Shown here: positions 17,088-25,431 of the stretch, one piece after another
How positions within the stretch are numbered: the first letter of the stretch is position 1
Layout of the letters: the number at the start of each line of letters is the position of its first letter
Assembly: GCA_021151805.1 (NCBI GenBank)
Contig: JAGKWN010000016.1
Span: 1-54,262, forward strand
DNA from: Cytophagaceae bacterium
Lineage (GTDB): Bacteria; Bacteroidota; Bacteroidia; Cytophagales; Cytophagaceae
Reading direction: 5' to 3'
Length of the DNA stretch: 54,262 nucleotides
Notes under the pieces: model-generated
Told to the model about the DNA's origin: nothing
Seen by the model: the letters and a program-made list of their open reading frames with translations, nothing else
Database searches by the model: none
Translations under genes and position numbers: made by a program

Positions 17088-18761
17088 CTAAGAATTGCGT
17101 GGTGTACCGTATTTTTTCTTACGCCACATATAACGGCTGATTCCATAGATCAAAACAATCATGATCGGTGAAACAATATTTATGATTTGCCAGAATTTCT
17201 TATCTGCTTTAATCTTCTGATCATTTAATGGGCGCAGCACTACTTCTTTTTCACGAACAAGCAGCAGTTCTTCTTCCATCATGTAATCAATCGTATTCAT
17301 GATAAATTCCTTGTTAGAAAACAAATAACGCATATCGCGGTCATATCCTACCGGAACCGGCATCTTCCGATTCGCATCATAGTCATTGCGAATCATTTCA
17401 AGATCTCCGCATACTAATATTTTAGAAGGTTTAGCACCAGAAACCACTGTTGCATTTTCAAATGGTACCGGACGGCTTTTATACAAGGATGCAAAATCCC
17501 CTTCTAATAAACACGCTACTGTTTTATTTCCACCTTTGAATGATTCCGGATTCAGATCCTTTTTCAATTCATCCAGATCAATCTGGAACGGCACCTGTAC
17601 TTCTTTAGATTGAATAGAGGTTTGAATCAACGGTGTCTTTTTGATTCCGTTTGCTTTAACTGTATCAAGAGAGCCTGCAAAACGTAGAACAATCGCATCC
17701 ATATTTTTTACAATCGGATGATTACCGAATTGATAGATGATTGGATAGTATGGAAAATTAAGCGCCTGCACTTCTCCGTTCAAACCTGTCTGCACAACTG
17801 TTTTGGCACAATTCATATCTTCTACTACCGACTGGTTCATGCGCACCCCATATCTGAAAAGCAGATCATCCAGATTCAGGTTTTTACTCAAGCCAAATGT
17901 TTCTCCATTCTTCAAACTGTCTTTGCGAATATCAATGGCATCATAAATAAACATTGCTTTGCCGCCATTATTGATAAACTGATCCAGAATGAATTTCTCC
18001 TTTTCTGTATACGCCAGCTTCGGACCTATCACCATGGCCAGGTCAACATTTTTCAACGCATTCAAACTATCCAGGCGAACACGCTTCACGGCATAAAATT
18101 CATTCAGTGTACTGGTTATATCTTCCAGGTTTTCTTTTGAAGGCTCATCATGCCCTTCGATAATAGCAATGGATTTATATTGCGTAATACTAAGTTTGCG
18201 TATTGCTTTCAACAGTTCAAACTCTACACCTTCTACAGCCTGGTTTAATTGCTCCTCGTCAGACTGTACTTTATTTCCTTTCAAAAACTGAACAGGTGTT
18301 TCGTTCTGTCTATAGCTCACGATCGCACCCGGAAAAATCAGTTTCTCCGTTTTCTGTCCGTTCTTCTCTTCCAGAAAATACTTAGGTTTGATCCCTCTTT
18401 GCGCAATCAATCGAAAGCCACGCTCACGCATTTGTTCATCGGCTTCGTCTGAGGGGTTGATAAATCTATATTCTAATTTATTATTTGAATAAGCTTTAAA
18501 CTGATCTAGTTTTTCTTTAATGGATTTTCTTAACCTGTCATAATCCGGATTCAATTCACCATCCAGAAAAATTTCCACATATACATCTCCATCCAATTCA
18601 CTCAATACTTTTTGAGAAACCGGGGAAATTGAATATCTCTTATCTTCAGTAAAATCAAGTCGAAAGAAATGTTCAGACAAAATGATATTAACAAATACCA
18701 AAATGGCTATCAGGAACACATATTCGAGTATGTCGTTTTTTTTCTTCACGTTGCTTACCAC
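17088..18761 (-). CDS. gldG: Gliding motility ABC transporter auxiliary protein GldG
   Basis: 557 residues. N-terminal TM near residues 10-32 (LEYVFLIAILVFVNIILS), a long periplasmic region of the ABC_transp_aux family (ISPVSQKVLSELDGDVYVEIFLDG, IAIIEGHDEPSKENL, LDQFINNGGKAMFIYDA), and a C-terminal TM near 525-545 (IINIVSPIMIVLIYGIS). GldG is required with GldA and GldF for gliding in Flavobacterium johnsoniae. The start overlaps gldF by 7 bases, indicating coupling. The transported substrate is not established for the family. Confidence 0.95.
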   Translation of the reverse strand: MVSNVKKKNDILEYVFLIAILVFVNIILSEHFFRLDFTEDKRYSISPVSQKVLSELDGDVYVEIFLDGELNPDYDRLRKSIKEKLDQFKAYSNNKLEYRFINPSDEADEQMRERGFRLIAQRGIKPKYFLEEKNGQKTEKLIFPGAIVSYRQNETPVQFLKGNKVQSDEEQLNQAVEGVEFELLKAIRKLSITQYKSIAIIEGHDEPSKENLEDITSTLNEFYAVKRVRLDSLNALKNVDLAMVIGPKLAYTEKEKFILDQFINNGGKAMFIYDAIDIRKDSLKNGETFGLSKNLNLDDLLFRYGVRMNQSVVEDMNCAKTVVQTGLNGEVQALNFPYYPIIYQFGNHPIVKNMDAIVLRFAGSLDTVKANGIKKTPLIQTSIQSKEVQVPFQIDLDELKKDLNPESFKGGNKTVACLLEGDFASLYKSRPVPFENATVVSGAKPSKILVCGDLEMIRNDYDANRKMPVPVGYDRDMRYLFSNKEFIMNTIDYMMEEELLLVREKEVVLRPLNDQKIKADKKFWQIINIVSPIMIVLIYGISRYMWRKKKYGTPRNS

Positions 18762-19483
18762 TTTCTGCTGCCTAAAATAATTTTTGTCGATAAAAGCATA
18801 ATGCCTATCACTGTCAAAAAGTAAAATACATTCCTCGAATCCACCACACCTTTACTCAATGCATTGTAATGATAATCCAAACCAAATGGCAATAACGTTA
18901 CTGCAGAACCTTCCCATAAGCTTAAGCTTGCCAGATGATCAAAGCCACTGTACAGCAAATAGCATAGCAACAAGGCAACAATGAATGAAACAATCTGATT
19001 GGTACTGATGGATGATGCAAAGATTCCGGTAGCCGTATATACACAGCCTAATAAAAATAATCCGATGTACGATGATGCTACTGCTGCAGAATCAATATTT
19101 CCAACGGGTTTACCTAACTGATAAACGGAAATATAATACAATGCCGTTGGTATAAGTGCCAATGCAACCAGTGAGCAGGCTGATAAATATTTCCCCATCA
19201 GCAATGACCAATCACTGATTGGCTTGGTCAATAACAATTCAATGGTTCCATCCTTTTTCTCTTCGGCAAAAGAACGCATTGTTATTGCCGGAATCAATAA
19301 TAAGAACGCTAACGGACCGTAAGAAAACAATGTATCCATTTCCGCATATCCGTAATCAAGAATACTGCTTTCGGGCAGCACCCACATGAAAATACCTATG
19401 AAGGTTAAAAAAACAAGTATAACAAGATAGGCAATTAATGAATTAAGGAATACGGCTATTTCTTTCCTGAATATACTCCACAT
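18755..19483 (-). CDS. gldF: Gliding motility ABC transporter permease GldF
   Basis: 242 residues with about six TM segments, ABC-2 type permease. Begins MWSIFRKEIAVFLNSLIAYLV and contains the cytoplasmic motif MRSFAEEKKDGTIELLLTKPISDW typical of GldF and NosY-like permeases. Partner of the GldA ATPase, encoded 8 bases upstream, and of GldG, whose gene overlaps its end. Confidence 0.95.
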   Translation of the reverse strand: MWSIFRKEIAVFLNSLIAYLVILVFLTFIGIFMWVLPESSILDYGYAEMDTLFSYGPLAFLLLIPAITMRSFAEEKKDGTIELLLTKPISDWSLLMGKYLSACSLVALALIPTALYYISVYQLGKPVGNIDSAAVASSYIGLFLLGCVYTATGIFASSISTNQIVSFIVALLLCYLLYSGFDHLASLSLWEGSAVTLLPFGLDYHYNALSKGVVDSRNVFYFLTVIGIMLLSTKIILGSRKW

Positions 19484-19491
19484 AAGGTCAA

Positions 19492-20409
19492 TTATATTTT
19501 AGAAGTTAATTCTCTGAACACACTTTCCAACGACTGCTCTTCTATTTTCATTTCGATGAGTGTCCAGCCTTTTTCTGCACAGGCTTTAAAAATCAACGGA
19601 CGGGTATCGGCATCTGTTGTTACAACCAGCTCGTAGATGTTGCCCTGTACATGCCTTGCATCCGAAACATAATCAAAGCTTTTAAAGAAAGGTATGTCTA
19701 CGGTTTCAGTAAACTCCAGTCTTATAATTTTAATAGCTGTATTCAGATTACGTATTTCAGCAATTGTTTTATCGGCAACAATCTTACCCTTATTGATAAT
19801 GATTACCTGGTCACACAATGCCTGCACTTCCTGCATGATGTGTGTTGAGAAGATTACTGTTTTATCTTTTGCAATGGTCTTTATTACTTTTCTGATTTCC
19901 AGAATCTGGTTGGGGTCCAAACCGGTTGTTGGTTCATCCAGAATAAGCACCTGCGGATCATGAATCAGCGCCTGTGCCAGTCCGGCTCTTTGTCTATACC
20001 CTTTTGATAAAGCACCTAGTTTTTTGTATTGTTCAACTCCTAAGCCACACAGATCAATCATTTCGGCAATACGCTTTTGGAGGTGTACGCCTTTCATGCC
20101 ATACAGACCACCTGTAAATTGCAGGTATTCCTGTACGTACATATCTAAGTATAAGGGATTGTGTTCGGGTAGATAGCCAATTTGTCTGCGTACTTCTATA
20201 GGCGATGCTTCCACATCATAGCCGCAAACTTCAACCTTACCGGCTGATGGCGGAATGAAGCATGTTGCAATCTTCATAGTAGTTGACTTCCCTGCACCAT
20301 TCGGACCTAAAAATCCTGTTATTTGTCCTTTGTTTGCAGTAAAAGTTATACCATCAACAGCACGCTGCGTTCCATAAATTTTAACTAAGTCTTTTACTAA
20401 TACAGACAT
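19492..20409 (-). CDS. gldA: Gliding motility ABC transporter ATP-binding protein GldA
   Basis: 305 residues from the ATG at 20409 (MSVLVKDLVKIYGTQ). Walker A GPNGAGKS (35-42), signature LSKGYRQ (134-140), Walker B LILDEP (155-160), and a C-terminal extension (KIIRLEFTETVDIPF to VFRELTSK) typical of GldA. An in-frame TTG at 20427 would add six residues, but it is the end of a promoter-like TATTTTTG, so the ATG is preferred. It heads the gldA-gldF-gldG-DUF4340 operon. Energises the transporter needed for gliding in other Bacteroidota. Confidence 0.95.
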   Translation of the reverse strand: MSVLVKDLVKIYGTQRAVDGITFTANKGQITGFLGPNGAGKSTTMKIATCFIPPSAGKVEVCGYDVEASPIEVRRQIGYLPEHNPLYLDMYVQEYLQFTGGLYGMKGVHLQKRIAEMIDLCGLGVEQYKKLGALSKGYRQRAGLAQALIHDPQVLILDEPTTGLDPNQILEIRKVIKTIAKDKTVIFSTHIMQEVQALCDQVIIINKGKIVADKTIAEIRNLNTAIKIIRLEFTETVDIPFFKSFDYVSDARHVQGNIYELVVTTDADTRPLIFKACAEKGWTLIEMKIEEQSLESVFRELTSKI

Positions 20410-20424
20410 ATTTAGGTATTTTTT

Positions 20425-20432
20425 CAAAAATA
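20425..20432 (-). promoter_or_regulatory. Putative -7 element TATTTTTG for the gldA operon
   Basis: Minus-strand TATTTTTG lies 16 bases from the preferred gldA ATG. If used, the transcript would start inside the longer TTG-initiated version and rule it out. No -33 TTTG is evident and the context is AT-rich. Confidence 0.3.
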
Positions 20433-20572
20433 CGTATATTTTTCGAGTTTATTGTAGATGCCCGGGGGCAATTCTTACTAACACTCCGACTTCAAAATAT
20501 TATATTGTTGACATAAATTTCATTTCAAACCAGGAAGGTTTTTAATACCTTAGTCCTTTCTAAAACATATAT

Positions 20573-21133
20573 ATGAAAAAGACACTTTTGTTCATCATCG
20601 CTCTTTTTATTATTCAGTCCTCCCAGGCACAAAAATTATTCACCTTTGGGCCAATGGTTGGACTTACCTCATCCATGCTGGATCATTCAGATGTTGCCAA
20701 CAGCAAGCCTGGCACCGGCTATGCAGTTGGTGGTTTTCTTCGTGGAGACATCAAAAAATTCTATATCCAACCAGCAATCTACTATGTACATAATACATCT
20801 ACCTTTGATTTCAATCAATCAAACATAGATACCAAAATGAATAACATAAATGCGGACCTATTGCTTGGATACAGAATTTTTAAATTTACCGATTTGACGT
20901 ATGTGCGCATATTCGCCGGACCGAGCTATTCAAACATCAGTTCATTTAAATACGATGGTGGCAAACCTGACTATTCTTCGGATAATATCCTATTGAATGT
21001 TGGTGCAGGATGGGATGTATGGAAATTAACGTTCGACCTGAGATATCAGCAAGGATTAACTGATATTGACAAAACCAGCAGCACGCTGTATACGAATGTA
21101 TTTATGCTGTCTGCAGGGTTTAAAATTTTATAA
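20573..21133 (+). CDS. PorT-like outer-membrane beta-barrel protein
   Basis: 186 residues. A classical signal peptide ends at SSQAQ (about residue 20). The rest alternates hydrophobic and polar residues, with TFGPMVGLTSSML, YAVGGFLRGDIKKFYIQPAIYYV, LLGYRIFKF and VRIFAGPSYSNISSF, and ends FMLSAGFKIL, a barrel-closing strand. This is the layout of the small 8-stranded outer-membrane proteins common in Bacteroidota (Pfam OMP_b-brl_2 type). It stands alone between the gld operon (divergent) and the trmB operon (convergent). Specific role unknown. Confidence 0.85.
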   Translation: MKKTLLFIIALFIIQSSQAQKLFTFGPMVGLTSSMLDHSDVANSKPGTGYAVGGFLRGDIKKFYIQPAIYYVHNTSTFDFNQSNIDTKMNNINADLLLGYRIFKFTDLTYVRIFAGPSYSNISSFKYDGGKPDYSSDNILLNVGAGWDVWKLTFDLRYQQGLTDIDKTSSTLYTNVFMLSAGFKIL

Positions 21134-21150
21134 CAACTGTTCTAAATATA

Positions 21151-21190
21151 AAAAGTGAAGCCTGAATAATTTATTAAGGGCTTCACTTTT
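21151..21190. terminator. Bidirectional intrinsic terminator
   Basis: A perfect 12-bp stem (21151-21162 with 21179-21190), A-rich left arm and T-rich right arm, between convergent genes ending at 21133 (+) and 21189 (-). Confidence 0.85.
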
Positions 21191-21530
21191 ATTGACCTTT
21201 TTCTTTAAAAGCAAAGGTAACAACGCCTTTTGCTATAGGCTTTCCTGCCGGGAATTTCATCTTGTAAATTTCCCCCCGGGATTTTTGGGTAAACTCTTTA
21301 CCTATATTTTTTTTAACAACGGTAGCTTTTACAACATTACCAAGACTATCAACGGTTACAGCAAAAGTAATATAATACTTATACTCCTTTGGGTTTTCAA
21401 TTTTTGACTGAGCGGCAGCTATCCACTCTGCATCGTTAAGCTTATCCGATGAAATAGTATCCTGAGCAAAGACAGTATTTGTTAGCATACCGAGGAAAAT
21501 AAACAGAAAAAATTTAATACGTCTATTCAT
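21189..21530 (-). CDS. Small secreted TonB-C-terminal-like protein
   Basis: 113 residues. Signal peptide ends near NTVFA-Q (residue 22-23). The mature 90 residues resemble a TonB C-terminal domain: YYITFAVTVDSLGNVVKATVVKKNIG, then EIYKMKFPAGKPIAKGVVTFAFKEK. It has no membrane anchor, so it would be free in the periplasm or exported. Last gene of the 30103-21189 run, 2 bases after trmB. It may bind TonB boxes or a receptor, or be a degenerate domain; that is inference. Confidence 0.75.
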   Translation of the reverse strand: MNRRIKFFLFIFLGMLTNTVFAQDTISSDKLNDAEWIAAAQSKIENPKEYKYYITFAVTVDSLGNVVKATVVKKNIGKEFTQKSRGEIYKMKFPAGKPIAKGVVTFAFKEKGQ

Positions 21531-21532
21531 TT

Positions 21533-22198
21533 TTATATTGGTAAAAAATCAAACTTTAAATAATTGATCGGCACACCCTGGTTCAGATAAGTCTTTTCAT
21601 AAGTAGTCTGAATACCGTAATGTTCCGCTAATAGATCAGACTGGTACAGATCATGTGTAAACTCAAGGTTTGCAATCTTAAGCGACGGATCCTGCAATAC
21701 TTCCAGCGTGTGATCAAACAGTACTTTATTATCCGTTTTAAAGAAAACCTTACCGCCGGCAGGCATGAGCTTACGATAGATATTCATAAAGCGTAACCCA
21801 GACAAACGTAGTTTCGCTTCACTCTCTCTTGGCTTCGGATCCGGAAAAGTGATCCAGACACCTTTCACTTCACCAGGTAAAAAGAAGTCTTCAAGGTTCT
21901 GTAGTTTTGTTCTGATAAACGCTGTGTTTGTCAAACCTTGTTCAACGGATAATGAACTTCCCTTCCAAAGCCTTGCTCCTTTTATATCTAATCCAATGTA
22001 GTTATTCTCAGGAAACAATGCTGCCAAACCTGTTGTATATTCAGCCCTTCCGCAGCCAACTTCCAGAATGATCGGATGGTCATTCTTAAAATATTCATTC
22101 CATTTTCCTTTATATGCCTTGTAATTTTCTTTTTCAGGTTGAAACAGGTTGTGTACCTCTTCGTTCCATTTAAAGCGCATTAATTTTTTACGTGCCAT
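21533..22198 (-). CDS. trmB: tRNA (guanine-N7-)-methyltransferase
   Basis: 221 residues. SAM-binding motif ILEVGCGRAEYT, then YIGLDIKGARLWKG and the family motif WITFPDPKPRESEAKLRLSGLRF. The C-terminus has TTYEKTYLNQGVPINYLKF, matching the TrmB T-x-Y-E signature. Methylates G46 in the tRNA variable loop. One base after folC, so co-transcribed. Confidence 0.96.
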   Translation of the reverse strand: MARKKLMRFKWNEEVHNLFQPEKENYKAYKGKWNEYFKNDHPIILEVGCGRAEYTTGLAALFPENNYIGLDIKGARLWKGSSLSVEQGLTNTAFIRTKLQNLEDFFLPGEVKGVWITFPDPKPRESEAKLRLSGLRFMNIYRKLMPAGGKVFFKTDNKVLFDHTLEVLQDPSLKIANLEFTHDLYQSDLLAEHYGIQTTYEKTYLNQGVPINYLKFDFLPI

Positions 22199-22199
22199 T

Positions 22200-23489
22200 C
22201 TATTTAATTACTAAATCTCCCAGAACATACAAACTTCCCCCTACCCAAATTATATCGTCACGGCCGGCATTTTTTCGGGCTTGTTCAAATGCATCATTTA
22301 CATTTGGTATGGCTTGTCCGCGCAAACCGTAGCTTTGTGCCAATGCTTCCAGTTCTGTTGCAGGCATTGCCCTGTACGAATCTGCCTGACAAAAATAATA
22401 GGATGCTTCTTTAGGCATCAGAGATAACACCTGAGAAATATCTTTGTCTTTCACCATGCCAATTACAATATGCATTGGCTTTTTATATTGTTGCAGTTGT
22501 CTTACAGAGTACTCCATGCCGGCAACATTGTGAGCCGCATCCAGCACAACTAAAGGTTTGTGCGATACAACCTGCCAACGGCCTCGAAAGCCTGACAATT
22601 GCTGCACCTGTTCAAGTCCGCTTTTTATAGATGTTTTACTAATATTCCACCCTTTCAAAACCAGTTGATCAAGCACAGATAAAATACCAATGATGTTTTT
22701 TACCTGGTAATTTCCCTGCAGATCCAATGCAAGATTGTATTGCTGATTTACGTTAAGATCTGTTATTGTTAGCTCCAGCAATGCATCTGAAGCCGAATCA
22801 ATCGCAGCATCATAGCATTCAAAAGCTTTTATTAATGGTGCCTTCAGCCTGTCAGCAATCGCTTCATATATAGAGACCAAACCTTCCTGCCATTCCGAAA
22901 TAACAATCGGTGTAGATGCTTTTATGATCCCTCCTTTTTCAGCAGCAATTAATTCAGGCGTATTACCTAAAAACTGTGTATGATCAAGACTTACATTGGT
23001 AATCAGGGAAACTTCAGGCTGAATGATGTTCGTCGCATCCAGACGACCACCCATGCCCGTTTCAATGATTGCAATGTCTACCTGCTGTTTCGCAAACCAA
23101 TCGAATGCAAGGATCGTTGTAATTTCAAAAAAAGAAGGTTTAAACTGATCGAATATATCTGTATGCTGCTGAACAAAACCCACCACTACCTCCTGTGGAA
23201 CAGGAATACCGTTGATGCGGATACGTTCAGTAAAATCATGAATATGCGGTGAGGTATATAAACCTACTTTATAGCCCGCGCGCTGCAATACAGCAGCCAA
23301 CATGCTTGAGCTACTGCCCTTGCCGTTAGTGCCGGCAATATGAACAGATTTAAATAAGAGATGCGGATTACCGAATGCGGCAGAGATTCCAAGGACATTA
23401 TCAAGGCCGGGCTTATATGCTAAACCTCCTTGCTTTTCAAAGGCGGGGTATTGATTATAAAGAAAATCAATTGCTTGATTGTAATTCAC
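22200..23489 (-). CDS. folC: Bifunctional folylpolyglutamate / dihydrofolate synthase
   Basis: 429 residues. ATP-binding loop AGTNGKGSSSSMLA, Mg-binding SLDHTQFLG, IIETGMGGRLDATNII and VLDAAHN in the C-terminal domain, as in FolC of the Mur ligase family. Adds glutamate to dihydropteroate and to folates. Spaced 3 bases from the TonB-like gene and 1 base from trmB. The folC-beside-TonB pairing is common in Bacteroidota. Confidence 0.96.
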   Translation of the reverse strand: MNYNQAIDFLYNQYPAFEKQGGLAYKPGLDNVLGISAAFGNPHLLFKSVHIAGTNGKGSSSSMLAAVLQRAGYKVGLYTSPHIHDFTERIRINGIPVPQEVVVGFVQQHTDIFDQFKPSFFEITTILAFDWFAKQQVDIAIIETGMGGRLDATNIIQPEVSLITNVSLDHTQFLGNTPELIAAEKGGIIKASTPIVISEWQEGLVSIYEAIADRLKAPLIKAFECYDAAIDSASDALLELTITDLNVNQQYNLALDLQGNYQVKNIIGILSVLDQLVLKGWNISKTSIKSGLEQVQQLSGFRGRWQVVSHKPLVVLDAAHNVAGMEYSVRQLQQYKKPMHIVIGMVKDKDISQVLSLMPKEASYYFCQADSYRAMPATELEALAQSYGLRGQAIPNVNDAFEQARKNAGRDDIIWVGGSLYVLGDLVIK

Positions 23490-23492
23490 GAA

Positions 23493-24296
23493 CTAAGTCT
23501 TGCGGAATACAAATTCCATTTTACCAGTATATGATTCGCTGGTGGTACGATTATCTCTGTTTTTGATAAATTCCATTTTACGGATTTCATCTTCACATTT
23601 TTTTATCAGAGCTTTGCTTACCTGCTGCTCACCAGCAGTAATACTAAGAATATTTCCTTCATTATCTATTTTAACAGTAAAAGTAACTTTACCTGCTTCT
23701 TGTTCGGTATTATCAACTTTGGGTTCCGCATCCAGATGCCATCCATCCATAGTTAGTGCACTTTTCTTACCATTTCCGCCAGTACCATTGCCTCCGTTAC
23801 CCGGATATAAACCCTGACCCTCTAGTGTGCCTTCCGGCTTACCAAAATTGCCGGTTTTATTAGAAGTTCCTTGCCCTTCTGTACCGCCTGGTTTAGATGT
23901 GCTGGTATTTTTATTAGTATTCTGGGTAGTGTTCTGTGTTGTATTGGTAGAGGTTTGTGAAGTAGAAGTCTTTTTGGTATCAGGAACCACGTTGTCTGCA
24001 TTTACATTCGTTGTTGAAAGTACTTCTTCTGGTGCAGCGGCTTCTTCGGCAGCTTGTGCATTATCTGCCTGTTCTGTGTGCTCCTGATTGTCTGTTGCCT
24101 GATCCATGGAATTGTTATCCCCTGAACCTTCAGAATCAAAACCAAAATTTATATCTGCTCCGGCCATACCGGATAATGGTGGGTCTTGTGCTTTAAAAAC
24201 TGTTATAAAAAAGAATAACAGTAAAAACAAGGCGTGAATTACAACGGAGATTATGATCCCTTTAACTTCTTTGTCTTTTTGTTCATTCACTGCCAT
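23493..24296 (-). CDS. TonB-like energy transducer
   Basis: 267 residues. One N-terminal TM (about 12-33, GIIISVVIHALFLLLFFFITV, with the conserved Ser and His of TonB-type anchors). A long low-complexity linker rich in Thr/Asn/Gln/Ala replaces the usual Pro-rich one. The C-terminal 80 residues form a TonB-like domain (GKVTFTVKIDNEGNILSI to MEFVFRKT). Should span the periplasm and pass proton-motive energy to outer-membrane receptors with ExbB/ExbD, but no exbB or exbD is in the window. Confidence 0.85.
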   Translation of the reverse strand: MAVNEQKDKEVKGIIISVVIHALFLLLFFFITVFKAQDPPLSGMAGADINFGFDSEGSGDNNSMDQATDNQEHTEQADNAQAAEEAAAPEEVLSTTNVNADNVVPDTKKTSTSQTSTNTTQNTTQNTNKNTSTSKPGGTEGQGTSNKTGNFGKPEGTLEGQGLYPGNGGNGTGGNGKKSALTMDGWHLDAEPKVDNTEQEAGKVTFTVKIDNEGNILSITAGEQQVSKALIKKCEDEIRKMEFIKNRDNRTTSESYTGKMEFVFRKT

Positions 24297-24330
24297 GACT
24301 GTCCGCGTTTAAAGTGCCAACGTTTTTTCT

Positions 24331-24353
24331 CAGGTAATAGTATTCGTTACCTG
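24331..24353. other. Intercistronic hairpin between the HU/SPOR and TonB-like genes
   Basis: A perfect 7-bp stem (24331-24337 with 24347-24353), 9-base loop. On the transcribed minus strand it is followed by A-rich, not T-rich, sequence, so it is not an intrinsic terminator. It could affect RNA processing or stability. Confidence 0.4.
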
Positions 24354-24360
24354 CAGCTAC

Positions 24361-25431
24361 TTAGTATTTCTTTATCCAGGTACCGCTGAAATCAGCTTCT
24401 AATCCCGAAGCCTCTGTGTTAGCTGCTTCCATGGAATCAAATGTTCCTACTGCTACTTTGTAATATCCGTTTGCATCTATCGGTAGCTTTGTTACAGCTT
24501 TACCTTTTGCTGATAGTTTTTCATACAATTTATCAGCATTTGATTCAGTTTTAAATGAACCTACAATAACATAATATTTACCCGAAACTGCATCAGCTGT
24601 TTTTACGGCTGCCACTGCTTTCTTTTCTTTTTTTACAGAAACAGGTTTCTCTTCAACGATAGTTTCTTCAACAGCTGCAACTTCTTCAGGCATTTCTACT
24701 GCCTGCTCCACTTCTGCTACAACAGAAGAATCAACGGTTGCCACTTTAGTTGTTGTATCAGCTACTGCAACTTCTTTTTTAATGCCTAAGGTTTTAAAAA
24801 TACTGATACCACCAAGAGAGATATCCTGCTGTTGGTTATATACAACGTATCCTGCAGCTCCAATCAATACCACTAATGGCATTAAGATCAAAAGAACTTT
24901 CGTAAGAGAACTGGATTTCTTTTGTGCAGCTTCACCTTTTTCAGTCGTCTTCGTAGACGCGTCTTTTGCATTACGGTGAGTAGTCGGCTGGTTCATATTG
25001 TAAGTATTACGCTCAATTGGTTTAAAAACAAAATCTGTCAGCCCGAAACTGTCAGATGAGAAATTAATCAGGTAGTCTGGTTCAAACTCCAGTTTTCCTT
25101 CTACGTTATAAAAAAAGCGGCCAATGCCATTAAAATTATAGAGTTTGTATAATGAAAGTGACGATGAAATTTTCTTAACGAATTCATCAATCAATGTATT
25201 GGCATCATTAAAACTAATCTTCTCATTTACAGATATTTCAGAAGCTAATAAACCATCATTTACCTTGATCTGGGCATTAAAACCCAAGGTTCTGCCGGGT
25301 GCTGTAAATTTATGTGTAATGGGATGTATATCAGCAGAAGTTGGCTGGGCAATGAACGCACCAAAGCCTGGAACGATCACACAGTCGTGATTTCCAACCA
25401 ATTCCGATATATATGATTCAATATTTTTCAT
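24361..25431 (-). CDS. HU-CCDC81 domain membrane protein with SPOR domain
   Basis: 356 residues. Residues 1 to about 135 match the bacterial HU-CCDC81 domains (ESYISELVGNHDCVIVPGFGAFIA, then KISFNDANTLIDEFVKKI and GIGRFFYNVEGKLEFEPD), a branch of the HU/IHF fold. A basic linker precedes a TM at about 178-198 (LLILMPLVVLIGAAGYVVY), then an acidic Val/Glu-rich linker, and a C-terminal SPOR domain (about 283-356, GKYYVIVGSFKTESNADKLYEKL), which in known proteins binds denuded septal peptidoglycan. Topology would put the HU part in the cytoplasm and SPOR in the periplasm. It starts immediately after the barrel-protein stop. Confidence 0.88.
   Translation of the reverse strand: MKNIESYISELVGNHDCVIVPGFGAFIAQPTSADIHPITHKFTAPGRTLGFNAQIKVNDGLLASEISVNEKISFNDANTLIDEFVKKISSSLSLYKLYNFNGIGRFFYNVEGKLEFEPDYLINFSSDSFGLTDFVFKPIERNTYNMNQPTTHRNAKDASTKTTEKGEAAQKKSSSLTKVLLILMPLVVLIGAAGYVVYNQQQDISLGGISIFKTLGIKKEVAVADTTTKVATVDSSVVAEVEQAVEMPEEVAAVEETIVEEKPVSVKKEKKAVAAVKTADAVSGKYYVIVGSFKTESNADKLYEKLSAKGKAVTKLPIDANGYYKVAVGTFDSMEAANTEASGLEADFSGTWIKKY

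Noticed and set aside
23500..24196. Plus-strand ORFs opposite the TonB-like gene
   Set aside because: Low-complexity antisense of the Thr/Asn-rich linker; no independent evidence.
24331..24353. Terminator between the HU/SPOR and TonB-like genes
   Set aside because: No T-run follows on the transcribed strand; kept only as an intercistronic hairpin.
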